A stretch of 64,000 nt of DNA from JBCCTX01 sp964468435 (GTDB taxonomy: Bacteria > Bacteroidota > Bacteroidia > J057). The stretch lies in the NCBI GenBank assembly GCA_964468435.1, contig CAYXVE010000018.1, positions 1 through 64,000 of the forward strand, in the 5' to 3' direction. Of this stretch, positions 51,748 through 60,654 are shown piece by piece (positions within the stretch are counted from its first letter, which is position 1; each line of letters begins with the position of its first letter). The notes below the pieces were generated by a model, which saw only the letters and a program-made list of their open reading frames with translations, was not told the DNA's origin and did no database searches. The position numbers and the translations under genes are program-made.

Positions 51748-53040
51748 ATGCAGCGAAAAGCAGGCATCTTATATGGTGAAGATCATTTCTTTGCGGAATC
51801 ATTGATCAATTATCTGAATGCCCAGGGCATATCAGAATTTCAGGCTGAGCCTGTCAAAGTAGGCAGGATCATACATGATGAACTTATTGATTATGCACTA
51901 ATCATGGATTTGGTATCCCCCAGGGTACCGTTTTATCACAGTATGCTCAAGTACGCTGCACTCAATGAGACGAGCGTTATCAACAATCCTTTTTCCATAT
52001 CTGCAGATGATCGTTTTGTAGCAAGTGTCGTGGCTGAGAAAATACTGCTGAATGTACCCAAAACTACGTTAATTCCTTCCCATTTCAGAGCCAGAGGTAC
52101 TGTTGCTGAGACGTATATCAACATGGAACTCCCATGGAAATGGGATCAGATATTTGAAGAAATTGGTTTTCCTGCAATTCTGAAGCCACTTAAAGGCGGT
52201 ACAGCACATGATTTACATTTGGTACATGATGCAGATGAATTATTTGAAGCTCATAAAATATTGTCAGACCAACCCGTGATCCTACAATCATTGATACCTG
52301 CTGAGGAAATTTATATATGTTTTTACATAGGAAATGCAGCCAGAGAAGTGATTGCTGCACCCTATGAACCCGCGCGTGGAAAAATATTGGAACAGGATAT
52401 TGAAACGCATCCCACCCTGATAAATACCATGAAAATGCATGCCAGGGCATTAAGTGAAGAACTAGGATATGATTTCTGTACGACAGTATTTGCAACCTAC
52501 GAAGAAGAGCCTCATATCATTGACTTTTGTAATCCCATTCCGGCTATTGGTGAGGAATATGCAGAAATGAATTTTTATCAGCAGGTAGTGCATGGGGTCG
52601 GCAATTTGATCATAGAACGCATTGGAGAATACTCTGATGTAACCTATCCGCTTACCTGGGGAACTTACATCCCTGAGAAGGGCGCTCCCATGGGCAAAGC
52701 GACCAGATCGATAGAGGAAACTACAGGTACCGATCATACAGCCGGTATGAGCGAACCTAGAGAAGTTGTATTTGAGCGGATCAAATCTCAGATTCATAGA
52801 ATCGATTACGACAGGATTGGTAAAGCTGGCATCGAAGAGAAGGATGACTTGAAGCTGATCAAAGGGATAGGTCCATTTATCGAAGAGAAACTCAATGCTA
52901 TAGAGATCTATACCTTTCGTCAGGTTGCTAATTTTAGCAGCGAGGATGAAGAGCTAATCAATGAGATCATCGAGTTTTTTCCAGGAAGAGTCAAAAGAGA
53001 CAGATGGGTGGATCAGGCACGGGAATTGAAACAGGTATGA
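51748..53040 (+). CDS. ATP-grasp enzyme fused to a C-terminal helix-hairpin-helix domain
   Basis: The 430-residue protein has a pre-ATP-grasp N-terminal domain (about 1-95) and an ATP-grasp domain (about 100-300). The ATP-grasp part shows FPAILKPLKGGTAHDLHLV (Lys146), VILQSLIPAEEIYICFYIG and the metal site HIIDFCNPIP (Asp249, Asn252), as in RimK-type ligases. After a linker with ETTGTDHTAGM, residues about 366-425 form a helix-hairpin-helix unit: DDLKLIKGIGPFIEEKLNAIEI and TFRQVANFSSEDEELINEII, as found in L21-like or TfoX-C/HHH_5 proteins. ATP-grasp enzymes join an acid to an amine or thiol; the HhH could bind nucleic acid or another protein. No peptide substrate gene is adjacent, and I know no named family with this fusion. 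Confidence 0.75.
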   Translation: MQRKAGILYGEDHFFAESLINYLNAQGISEFQAEPVKVGRIIHDELIDYALIMDLVSPRVPFYHSMLKYAALNETSVINNPFSISADDRFVASVVAEKILLNVPKTTLIPSHFRARGTVAETYINMELPWKWDQIFEEIGFPAILKPLKGGTAHDLHLVHDADELFEAHKILSDQPVILQSLIPAEEIYICFYIGNAAREVIAAPYEPARGKILEQDIETHPTLINTMKMHARALSEELGYDFCTTVFATYEEEPHIIDFCNPIPAIGEEYAEMNFYQQVVHGVGNLIIERIGEYSDVTYPLTWGTYIPEKGAPMGKATRSIEETTGTDHTAGMSEPREVVFERIKSQIHRIDYDRIGKAGIEEKDDLKLIKGIGPFIEEKLNAIEIYTFRQVANFSSEDEELINEIIEFFPGRVKRDRWVDQARELKQV

Positions 53041-53205
53041 ATCATTAGCTATTTCCCAGAAAAACTATTGTTTTCCTTACCCAATGCCGATGCTCGTATT
53101 TTCTCAATGTTGGTGCTCTTATCTACCCAGTGCTGGCGCTCGTTTGCAACGGGGGCCAGCACTATTTTTATGATCATAATATTTCAAAAAACCACGAACC
53201 AACGG

Positions 53206-53802
53206 CTAAAGCTGATCGCTTTCAATCAGAACAGGCTCTGCCAGGTAAAACTCGAGGATCATTCCCGCCTGCAAATAAATCTGTTCTCCGGATGTTACAG
53301 CAGAAATACCCAACCCCACAGCGGCACCTTTAACCAAACCTTTCCAACCACTTATTACAGCACCAATGACTGCTCCTGCTCCTGTTTTCAGTCCTGTATC
53401 CGATCCTTGCCCTACAAATCCCAACTGATCGGTGAGTACAGGTAAAATCCATTCTCCCAGTTCAATATCGGATAGTTCTAATGCCAGCCGTGACCTGCCT
53501 CCCAGATTTCTTGCACGACCGGATTCCATGACGATTCCCTGTACCCAATTTCCTGCAGGAATCATAGTTTGCCCCTGATAAGTAACATCTGTAGCTATTT
53601 CTGCGTCGAAGTAGCTCCCCGTCATTGTATACTCAGAACTGAGGGGTTGCCTCAGTTTGATGAGTATCCTGGTTCCCTCTGGTAAAAAGATCATGGTATC
53701 CTGAGAGGGAGAATATGCATATGAATGTGTATGACTCATGCATACTCCACACAACAAGATCAACAGTAATGTGTTTCTTCTAATAGGTAAGAAATTCCTC
53801 AT
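53206..53802 (-). CDS. Secreted glycine-zipper-like protein
   Basis: The 198-residue precursor has a signal peptide (NTLLLILLCGVCMSHTHSYA). The middle is beta-rich: PEGTRILIKLRQPLSSEYTM, FDAEIATDV, TMIPAGNWVQGIV and SRLALELSDIEL. This resembles the strand pattern of VirB10/TrbI-like or other outer-envelope beta domains, but no conjugation gene is near. A glycine-rich segment (GAGAVIGAVISGWKGLVKGA) looks like a membrane-inserting glycine zipper. Function unknown. Confidence 0.7.
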   Translation of the reverse strand: MRNFLPIRRNTLLLILLCGVCMSHTHSYAYSPSQDTMIFLPEGTRILIKLRQPLSSEYTMTGSYFDAEIATDVTYQGQTMIPAGNWVQGIVMESGRARNLGGRSRLALELSDIELGEWILPVLTDQLGFVGQGSDTGLKTGAGAVIGAVISGWKGLVKGAAVGLGISAVTSGEQIYLQAGMILEFYLAEPVLIESDQL

Positions 53803-53936
53803 AGAATTTTTTGTTAAAGAAAAATGAACGTGTGCATATTTTCGTTACGAACATTGTGGGGTATATCAGGTTCAAGGTCAGATATACTCTGTTGCTAAGT
53901 AAATTTGCCATTCTTTTTCAGTGTATGAGCATCAAA

Positions 53937-53970
53937 AGGAATGAATTTGGGAATATGAGGAATGAATTTG
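53937..53970. repeat. Two 13-bp direct repeats upstream of ribE
   Basis: AGGAATGAATTTG occurs at 53937-53949 and again at 53958-53970, start to start 21 bp (two helical turns), ending 32 bp before the ribE ATG. The spacing would suit a dimeric regulator. No FMN riboswitch is recognisable here. Confidence 0.5.
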
Positions 53971-54002
53971 TCTAAAAGCGTATCGTATCTAACAGAATTT
54001 AT

Positions 54003-54617
54003 ATGTTTACAGGGATCATAGAGTTTACAGGGGAAATTATTCATCTCAAAACTGAGGGAACCAATTGTGTTTTAAGGATAGAAGCCCCTATGGATGAACC
54101 TATTCAAGTAGATCAAAGTATTGCACACAACGGTGCCTGTCTTACTGTCATGGAAGTATTTCAGAATTATCCCGAATCTCCTCTTCAATATAGCGTAACG
54201 GCTGTGGAAGAGACCCTAAAAAAGACAAATCTGGGTGAATTAAAAACAGGGAATCGGCTCAATATTGAACGAAGTATGAAAATTGGTCACCGTTTGGATG
54301 GGCATTTTGTACAAGGTCATGTAGATGATATAGGAGAGGTGTTGTCTGTGGAAGAGCGGGATGGTTCATGGAATTATACGTTTGGTTTTGATAGGAGACA
54401 TGCACTCCTGATCGTACCTAAAGGGTCGATTTGTGTAAACGGGGTTAGTCTTACAGTTGTCGATTGTACACATGACCAGTTTAGTGTAACCATTATTCCC
54501 TTTACATATGAGCATACCAATTTTCATTCATTGAAAGTGGGAGATCATGTAAATCTAGAGTTTGACATCCTTGGAAAATATTTACTACGCTCCAAAGCAC
54601 TATATGGAGATCAATAG
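54003..54617 (+). CDS. ribE: Riboflavin synthase
   Basis: The 204-residue enzyme converts two 6,7-dimethyl-8-ribityllumazines into riboflavin and a pyrimidine. It begins with the invariant MFTGIIEFTGEI and has two lumazine-binding repeats: first SIAHNGACLTV, TNLGEL and GHFVQGHVDDIGEVL, then GSICVNGVSLTVVDC and TIIPFTYEHTNF. The end LEFDILGKYLLR is typical. Other rib genes are elsewhere. Confidence 0.95.
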   Translation: MFTGIIEFTGEIIHLKTEGTNCVLRIEAPMDEPIQVDQSIAHNGACLTVMEVFQNYPESPLQYSVTAVEETLKKTNLGELKTGNRLNIERSMKIGHRLDGHFVQGHVDDIGEVLSVEERDGSWNYTFGFDRRHALLIVPKGSICVNGVSLTVVDCTHDQFSVTIIPFTYEHTNFHSLKVGDHVNLEFDILGKYLLRSKALYGDQ

Positions 54618-54709
54618 GTGATAAGAATGGGTTTTGAAATTAGCAAACTAAAAGCGAAATTTGGTATTTTAAATAAATATGTCTGGTCAAGTAAAGAATA
54701 TCAAGTACT

Positions 54710-56806
54710 ATGTCTGTACTCAGCAAGATTCGTAATAATATAGGATTAGTGGCTATCATTATTGCGATAGCACTAATGGGATTCATTCTTACAGATTTGT
54801 TTAGCAGTTTGGGCGGGCGCTTCAATACCCCTCTCAATGCAGGATCTGTTGGTGGGCAGACCATCACGGCTCAGGAATTTTCACAGCGATATCAGAATAC
54901 TATTGCTCAATATGACGGTGGACTTACCGATGCCCAGCGTGCTAATATTATGGATAATGTCTGGAATCAGATGGCTGCTGAGATCGCATATTCACAGGAG
55001 CTAGAAAAAGTAGGGTTGTCAATCTCTGGGGAGGAAATCCTGGATATGTTTACAGGAGACAATACCCATCCCATTGTCAGACAATATTTTGTACAGCCTG
55101 GACAAGAGCCTGACCCTGCACAGATCCGTACACAGCTTCAAAACATCATGCAGAATCCTGAGGCCAGGGAGCAACTCAAGCAATTAGAAGATTATCTGGC
55201 TGAGCAGCGCGCCCGGGAACAGTATGAGAACATGATTAAAGCTAGCTTTGTAGGATCACTGGCATCTGCTCAGTACAAGCATAATCAACAGAATACACGT
55301 GTTAATATTGAGTATGTAGGAGTAAACTATACTTCTGTACCAGATTCGATAGTCTCTGTTACAGAGAGCGAAATGCGTGCATATATTGCGGATCATTCCA
55401 ATGAATATCAGCAGGATGCTGCAACCTTCATTAATTATGTAAACCTTCCTATTATCCCTACAGAAGAAGATACCCTAAGGGCTTATGAGGAATTGCTGAG
55501 GATGAAGGAACGGTTTATCAATGCAGTAGATGACTCTGCATTTATGGCTGGTTACTCCAGAGTGCCGTTTAATCGTACCCCCAGAGCGATTCAGTCGCTG
55601 CCTGAAAATATTCGCGATAGTGTGAATACTGCAGAAGTGGGTCAGGTAATCGGTCCGGTCCGCGCAGGAGGATACTGGAAACTATACAAAGTTGTAGATA
55701 TCCAGGCAAGTGAAGAGCAGTCCGTTAAGCTCAATCATATCTTCATCAACCCCGTCGGGAATACAGATGCAGATACATTGGAAGCTCTCCAGGAGGCTAG
55801 ACAGATCGCGCGAGAGACCAACGCAGCAAACTTCTCTGATATGGTGATGGAACACACCAAAGATTTTGTATCTAAAAGGGTAGATGGAAAATTGGGCTGG
55901 ATCGGAACCAATAACCGCTACGGGTCTGAGTTTTTTGATGAAGTTGTTGATCTACCCTTAGGTACAGTGAGAGGTCCTGTAGAAAGTAATCAGGGTTTCC
56001 ATATTGTAGAAATCCTGGATAAGACCAATAATGAGTTTGTGCTGGCTGAAGTGGAAAGTGAAATATATGCAAGTTCTACCACTAGAGACCGGGTATATAG
56101 CGAGATCAATCAAATTGCCGATCAGGCACAGAACGCCATAGGGAATCTGGATAGTGCTGCTACAGCTGCTGGGATTTCTGCTGTACGCAGTAACCCGCTG
56201 GATGAGTCCACCAATCAGATTACGGGACTTCCTGGTGGTAGAGATCTGGTTCTCTGGGCTATCAAGGCTGATATGGGAGATTTCTCCGAAGTTGTACAGA
56301 TTGCAGATGCTTTTGTATATGCTCAGGTAATCGAGCGTCGTAAGGAAGGATTGCAAAGCCTCGAGAATGTAAGAGGCTTGGTTTACCCCAAAGTACTCAA
56401 CCAGAAAAAAGCGGAGATCATTCTGGAAAAAATGGCTGGAATCACTAAAGGTGATGATTTGCAAGCGATCAAAGATGCCTATGGAGAAGGTGCATTCGTT
56501 AGCAACGCCAACAACATCACTTTTCAGAGTCCATCTATACCTGGAATTGGTGCTGATCCCTATATTATTGGGAAGGTATCTACCATGGAGGAAGGGGAAG
56601 TTACACAGCCCCTAAAGGGAACCAATGGTGTATTTGTCATTAAGGCTACACAGGTACAGAAAGCTGCAGAACTGGATGAAGATGCACTGATTACCAAGCG
56701 TCAAACAGAAATCACGACGGAAAAGAACAGTTTTGGGGGAAAAATACCTCAGGCTGTCATGGATATTGCCAATGTCAAGGACGAGCGCTGGAAAGCGGGA
56801 TATTAA
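54710..56806 (+). CDS. ppiD: Membrane-anchored peptidyl-prolyl isomerase/chaperone (PpiD/SurA-like)
   Basis: The 698-residue protein has one N-terminal TM (about 12-31, IGLVAIIIAIALMGFILTD). A SurA_N-like chaperone region follows (VGGQTITAQEFSQRYQNTIA; ANIMDNVWNQMAAEIAYSQELEKVGLSISGEEI). A parvulin domain starts at about 340 with VKLNHIFINPVG and contains GKLGWIGTNNRYGSEF and FHIVEILD. It would assist folding of envelope proteins on the periplasmic side, in this phylum including outer-membrane barrels such as the porin in this window. The length is close to that of PpiD. Confidence 0.87.
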   Translation: MSVLSKIRNNIGLVAIIIAIALMGFILTDLFSSLGGRFNTPLNAGSVGGQTITAQEFSQRYQNTIAQYDGGLTDAQRANIMDNVWNQMAAEIAYSQELEKVGLSISGEEILDMFTGDNTHPIVRQYFVQPGQEPDPAQIRTQLQNIMQNPEAREQLKQLEDYLAEQRAREQYENMIKASFVGSLASAQYKHNQQNTRVNIEYVGVNYTSVPDSIVSVTESEMRAYIADHSNEYQQDAATFINYVNLPIIPTEEDTLRAYEELLRMKERFINAVDDSAFMAGYSRVPFNRTPRAIQSLPENIRDSVNTAEVGQVIGPVRAGGYWKLYKVVDIQASEEQSVKLNHIFINPVGNTDADTLEALQEARQIARETNAANFSDMVMEHTKDFVSKRVDGKLGWIGTNNRYGSEFFDEVVDLPLGTVRGPVESNQGFHIVEILDKTNNEFVLAEVESEIYASSTTRDRVYSEINQIADQAQNAIGNLDSAATAAGISAVRSNPLDESTNQITGLPGGRDLVLWAIKADMGDFSEVVQIADAFVYAQVIERRKEGLQSLENVRGLVYPKVLNQKKAEIILEKMAGITKGDDLQAIKDAYGEGAFVSNANNITFQSPSIPGIGADPYIIGKVSTMEEGEVTQPLKGTNGVFVIKATQVQKAAELDEDALITKRQTEITTEKNSFGGKIPQAVMDIANVKDERWKAGY

Positions 56807-56822
56807 TTTTTAAGCATACCTA

Positions 56823-57176
56823 CTATTCTGCTAGTTGTTGCCGGACTTTCTGAGGAAGTCCGGCAACAACTCTTTCATAGGAATGGTCGATCAACTCTTT
56901 CAAAAAGCTTTCACGTAGTCCGGTGGTGAGCGAAACAGTGTTCCAATGCTTTTTATTCATATGGTAGCCAGGAAAAATCTCTTCGGGATATTGCTCTCTG
57001 AGTTCCAGGGCGTATTCTGGATCGCATTTAAGATTCACCGTAAGGGGTCTTTCAATGGATATCAAGGCAAACATCTTACCCATAACCTTAAAGACCAGCG
57101 TATCGTTGTCAAAAGGAAATTCCTCTGTGGTACCTTGCTTAGCAATGCAGTATAATCTAAGGGTTTCGATGTCCAT
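56823..57176 (-). CDS. MmcQ/YjbR-family protein
   Basis: The 117-residue protein matches the YjbR/CyaY-like fold: MDIETLRLYCIAKQGTTEEFPFDNDTLVFKV, MFALISIERPLTVNLKC, PEEIFPGYHMNKKHWNTVSL and SYERVVAGLP. Family members are called DNA-binding, but the role is unclear. The last codons form one arm-loop-arm of a perfect 16-bp inverted repeat (56833-56871). The gene converges with ppiD, with 16 bp between stop codons. Confidence 0.85.
   Translation of the reverse strand: MDIETLRLYCIAKQGTTEEFPFDNDTLVFKVMGKMFALISIERPLTVNLKCDPEYALELREQYPEEIFPGYHMNKKHWNTVSLTTGLRESFLKELIDHSYERVVAGLPQKVRQQLAE
56833..56871. terminator. Perfect 16-bp inverted repeat inside the yjbR-like 3' end
   Basis: AGTTGTTGCCGGACTT (56833-56848) pairs with AAGTCCGGCAACAACT (56856-56871) around loop tctgagg. 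It is coding for the YjbR-like protein yet lies 27 bp past the convergent ppiD stop, so it could end the ppiD transcript. No T-run follows on either side. Confidence 0.6.
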
Positions 57177-57211
57177 ACCTCATAAAATTAACATATTTCA
57201 TGCGCATAGCA

Positions 57212-57811
57212 TCATTTAATCCAACCTACTTTTTTTCTCCAGTCGTTATATGCTCGTTTCTTTTCTTCATAATCTTTTGGTGGATGTTGATGTTCGCTTT
57301 TGACCCTTGCTCTCATCATCTGAATCTGTTCTTCAAGAGTATTAAGACCAATAGATTTCCTTCTATGATTTACGTTGTTTAAGTCGTCAAAAGAGTTCGG
57401 ACTCATTTCTCCATTTTCATCCCAGGCAAATTGAGTTCCATAGAGTTGTGGTTTTCCTTCTAAGACAGCTATTCTATCGGTCAGATAAGCTAAACTTACT
57501 GGGTCTGCTTTATTCTCCTGTACAGCCTGTTGCAACAATTCAGCACTTTTTTTCATAAAGGCAGGCTGTCCGATGGCATGTTGTATGATGAACCAGGCTG
57601 CTTCACTAGCATCCTCGCCTACTTTATTTGATGTTGGATAGCCTATCATGTCCATGATACGGTTTAACTCTTTTGAATGGCTATTATGCAAAGCTTCCAT
57701 TTCCTCATTGTAACCATCTGAAAGGATACCTTTTTTTATAAGTTCATTTCTCAGGGCTTCGTCGTTATTTCTTAGCTTGATAATTTTTTCAGCTATGATG
57801 TTGAGGTCCAT
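57212..57811 (-). CDS. DUF6624 family protein
   Basis: The 199-residue cytoplasmic protein contains the DUF6624 pattern: GYNEEMEALHNSHSKELNRIMDMIGYPT, GEDASEAAWFIIQHAIG, AYLTDRIAVLEGKPQLYGTQF and VNHRRKSIGLNTLEEQIQMMR. No reaction is known. It is followed upstream (57812-58028) by 217 bp in which I recognise nothing. Confidence 0.82.
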   Translation of the reverse strand: MDLNIIAEKIIKLRNNDEALRNELIKKGILSDGYNEEMEALHNSHSKELNRIMDMIGYPTSNKVGEDASEAAWFIIQHAIGQPAFMKKSAELLQQAVQENKADPVSLAYLTDRIAVLEGKPQLYGTQFAWDENGEMSPNSFDDLNNVNHRRKSIGLNTLEEQIQMMRARVKSEHQHPPKDYEEKKRAYNDWRKKVGWIK

Positions 57812-58028
57812 GATTCTGTCTATACTTTGTGTTGAATGTTGGGAAGTAGTGCTGCCCTTGCCAATGCTTTTAACGCACCTCCATGGGCAATGCCACGGAA
57901 GCCACCATTGTATAAAACAAACTTGAAACTAGAATGAATCGTCGTATTACAGATTGTTTGTATGTATTTTCAAATAACTTCGCTAGACTATAATCTATTT
58001 TTTATCTGTTGCTTAGGGCGATCCTAAT

Positions 58029-58832
58029 TTAAGTCCAAACTACAAAAGCTTCAAAGCCTGCCAGATCGCCATTCAGCCCGACACCCACCACATAAACAGG
58101 ATGGTTCGATTCGTAAACAGGCGTGTATTCTTCTCCGAGTACAATAGCGGTTAAATCGCTCAAGTTTTCTTCCAAGAGTTCCACGACGGCTCTTGCTTTT
58201 GGCACGAGCTCGTCGCTGTGTTTATCAATGAAGTTTTGAAGGATTAAACCTGCAGGTTCAAATCGAGAGACGATACCTTTGGGTTCATCAGGGTTCAACC
58301 CTAAGGCTTCCACAAAGGTTTTTGGACTCAAACTTGGGCTCGAATGTTCCAAGAAAAATGGAGTAATTGGGATAGCAGCTTCTGAACCTAAATCATCAAA
58401 AAATAGCTCCCCAGTGTAGGCTCCAATTTCCTCGCTTACTTCAAGAGGACTAAGCGTTTGGTGGTAATCGGTAATTTTGAGGAGTTCCTCTGCCATTGGA
58501 AATGCCAACTGATTGATTTGCGCTATTTTCTGATTTGTCTTTTCTGTAAAACGCAGCTTCACTTCAAAGTTGGGCATGATTTGCTCTTTGATGAACGCAG
58601 ATCCGTCATCAATAACGCCTCCCGTAACTCGCACGCCCGATCTATCTTCTAATTGAATTAGAAAATTGTAAAAGTGTTCCAGAAATGCTTTTTCCATTGC
58701 GTCTTCGGTTTGGTCAAACAACTGTTGAAAGTCCTCCCGACTGACGATTCCGTCTCCATTTGCTGCGGAAAGCAGAGTTTCGCAAGTTTTTGTCAGGGTG
58801 TTTTCTAAATCATTGATTGTTATGAGTGCCAT
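58029..58832 (-). CDS. Hypothetical protein with EF-hand-like loop and NuiA-like C-terminus
   Basis: The 267-residue protein has no signal peptide. Near the start, ANGDGIVSREDF (about 24-35) resembles a calcium-binding EF-hand loop. The C-terminal about 60 residues (VVELLEENLSDLTAIVLGEE, then VYVVGVGLNGDLAGFEAFVVWT) resemble the ending of nuclease A inhibitor (NuiA) family proteins, which close with a similar GDLAGL-type strand pair. The middle is mostly helical with no recognised domain. Both assignments are by eye; if right, it would be a calcium-responsive inhibitor or relative, but no cognate nuclease is adjacent. Confidence 0.65.
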   Translation of the reverse strand: MALITINDLENTLTKTCETLLSAANGDGIVSREDFQQLFDQTEDAMEKAFLEHFYNFLIQLEDRSGVRVTGGVIDDGSAFIKEQIMPNFEVKLRFTEKTNQKIAQINQLAFPMAEELLKITDYHQTLSPLEVSEEIGAYTGELFFDDLGSEAAIPITPFFLEHSSPSLSPKTFVEALGLNPDEPKGIVSRFEPAGLILQNFIDKHSDELVPKARAVVELLEENLSDLTAIVLGEEYTPVYESNHPVYVVGVGLNGDLAGFEAFVVWT

Positions 58833-58970
58833 TTTTTAAAATCTTAGTAAAAATCTTCCGATTTTAGTGCGGATACAAAGTAAGGATTAAATCACCTTAA
58901 TCATCAATCAAAAATTGCAATACACTTAATGGTAATTGCATACAATGCTGGCTTGATACGGCACATCAAA

Positions 58971-59327
58971 TTATTTGGACTGCTCTTTTTGCCACGCTAT
59001 CGTCTTACTCATCATACCTGCCTTAACCGTAATCAATAGTTCACTTTCTTTTTCTTCCAGCACCGCATTGTACCATTTGCTTTTTTTGGGGCTGTACATT
59101 TTTCCTTTCCATTTTCCACTCTCCGACTTGATGTCTTTGAGTATTTGATTTCCGATTTTAGCGTTGGCATTATCAGAAGATACTATTTTACCTTCATAGA
59201 CCCCATTGTCCTCTGTAATTTCAATTTTGGTGTTGTCTGTTCCCATATTCCAAATGCCCACCAATGACGTTTGTGCCTGCATTGAGATGGTTAAGCAAAG
59301 CATGTAGCACGCAAATAAAATTTTCAT
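58971..59327 (-). CDS. Secreted DUF2147-like small beta protein
   Basis: The 118-residue precursor has a signal peptide (MKILFACYMLCLTISMQAQ). A lipocalin-like beta domain follows, with LVGIWNMGTDNTKIEITEDNGVYEGKIV, GNQILKDIKSESGKWKGKMY and YNAVLEEKESELLITV, as in DUF2147. A start at 59342 would add 5 residues; I prefer 59327. Function unknown. Confidence 0.78.
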   Translation of the reverse strand: MKILFACYMLCLTISMQAQTSLVGIWNMGTDNTKIEITEDNGVYEGKIVSSDNANAKIGNQILKDIKSESGKWKGKMYSPKKSKWYNAVLEEKESELLITVKAGMMSKTIAWQKEQSK

Positions 59328-59396
59328 TATTACAATTTTCATAATTAAATTAATTTGTGTATATGAAATAATCTAAATCTTGAAATGATGCCAGCG

Positions 59397-60128
59397 CTAC
59401 CATTTTATATTTCCGCGTTTTTCTATTCTTTCGCGTCTATCTTCTTTTCGTTCTCTACTATCTTCTGCAGCTTCCTTTTTATCTTCCTCAATTTCTGCTT
59501 TGGTAGCGGCGATATCCACCTCCATAATAGATGCAAATTCTTGTAGCAAGGCTTTATGGGCGATTACTTTCTCTTGCAAGGAGGGGTCAAATGAGAAGGT
59601 AAATGCCTTAAGGGCAGCATAAATTTGCTTTTGGCGATTGGTACGAGCTATTTGCTGTTCCAAGTCTTTTTTATCGTCCTTGGTATCTCTTTTGTCGTCC
59701 TTTTTATCTCGACGATCATCTCTTACATCATAGGCATCTTTAGCATCATTATCTATTGTTGCTCTATCAAAGCGGCTACGGTTGGTTTCTCTACCAGAAG
59801 CAGTTACTTCCGACTTGCTCTGGGTCAATTCACTTTTGTCTTGAGCGATCTTCTTTTCGCTTTGCTCAATTTCTCTTCGCATATCGGCGATAAGCTTGGT
59901 TTTTAAGGTAGTCGCTTTTGAAGCATCTTTGTTGGCAAATGCGATATCAAATTGAGCCAATTTCGCTTTAAAAATAGCTAATTCGTCAATGTCTCTTTCC
60001 AATTGTACTTGATTAGCCGCCATGGCTTGCTGATTCTGATTAGCTTCAGCAGCATTTCTTCCTCGTTGAGCTATCACTAGATTGCTCAGTAAGAATAGAG
60101 CTAATGAGAGGATTAATTGATTTTTCAT
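59397..60128 (-). CDS. Secreted charged coiled-coil protein
   Basis: The 243-residue precursor has a signal peptide (MKNQLILSLALFLLSNLVIAQ). The rest is almost all charged and helical, with Asp/Lys/Arg-rich runs (YDVRDDRRDKKDDKRDTKDD around the middle and EDKKEAAEDSRERKEDRRER near the end). No domain is recognised. The longer frame from 60161 adds a weak N-terminus, so I use ATG 60128. It belongs to a run of small secreted genes on this strand, possibly one transcript. Confidence 0.68.
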   Translation of the reverse strand: MKNQLILSLALFLLSNLVIAQRGRNAAEANQNQQAMAANQVQLERDIDELAIFKAKLAQFDIAFANKDASKATTLKTKLIADMRREIEQSEKKIAQDKSELTQSKSEVTASGRETNRSRFDRATIDNDAKDAYDVRDDRRDKKDDKRDTKDDKKDLEQQIARTNRQKQIYAALKAFTFSFDPSLQEKVIAHKALLQEFASIMEVDIAATKAEIEEDKKEAAEDSRERKEDRRERIEKRGNIKW

Positions 60129-60254
60129 CTGTTTAACATTTTTTTTTACTAAAATGCCCATGACTAAATTTCAATCATTCTTTTGTGTGTTCAAAATTAG
60201 TCATGGGAGTTTCATATTAATTGCATTTAGGTGAATCGAAGTCAAAAATAATTA

Positions 60255-60632
60255 TCAGACTTCTTTCATAAACTCTTTGATGTTCGCCTGTCTCTCTTTG
60301 ACACGTGCTTTGTAGACTTTGTATTGGTCCGTGCTTAATAAATCCTTCACCCGGCCATCCATGCTTTTAAGGAGTGTTTTCATTATTTTTTTATCGGTAT
60401 CCACAGGAAAGTCAGTAGCTCTAAGAGCAAGCAAGCCAATAAACAAATCTTCGATAATAACTCGAAAGGCAGGCTTGTCTCTTTCGGATAAATTGAGGTC
60501 ATAAATAAAGTTATTTACGTTTACAACGATTTTTTCTTGTTGCTCCTTCGATAAAATACTTTGAGCAGTAGTAGAATAAATCGTTCCGATAAAAAGAAAA
60601 GCGGTTACGACTAATAATTTAATGATTTTCAT
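60255..60632 (-). CDS. Small secreted helical protein
   Basis: The 125-residue precursor has a signal peptide (KIIKLLVVTAFLFIGTIYSTTAQ) and an all-helical mature part ending in DLLSTDQYKVYKARVKERQANIKEF. The LSTDQYKVY-type segment resembles the LTxxQ helix of Spy/CpxP-like periplasmic proteins, but the match is short. It lies 22 bp after the barrel gene at 60655-61368. Confidence 0.68.
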   Translation of the reverse strand: MKIIKLLVVTAFLFIGTIYSTTAQSILSKEQQEKIVVNVNNFIYDLNLSERDKPAFRVIIEDLFIGLLALRATDFPVDTDKKIMKTLLKSMDGRVKDLLSTDQYKVYKARVKERQANIKEFMKEV

Positions 60633-60654
60633 TTTGAGAAATTGTTTTTATGAA

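Noticed and set aside
53803..54002. FMN riboswitch upstream of ribE
   Set aside because: The conserved FMN-aptamer blocks (AGGGTGA-like and the GC-rich helices) are not seen; only short direct repeats and a 7-bp inverted repeat (GTATATC/GATATAC) are present.
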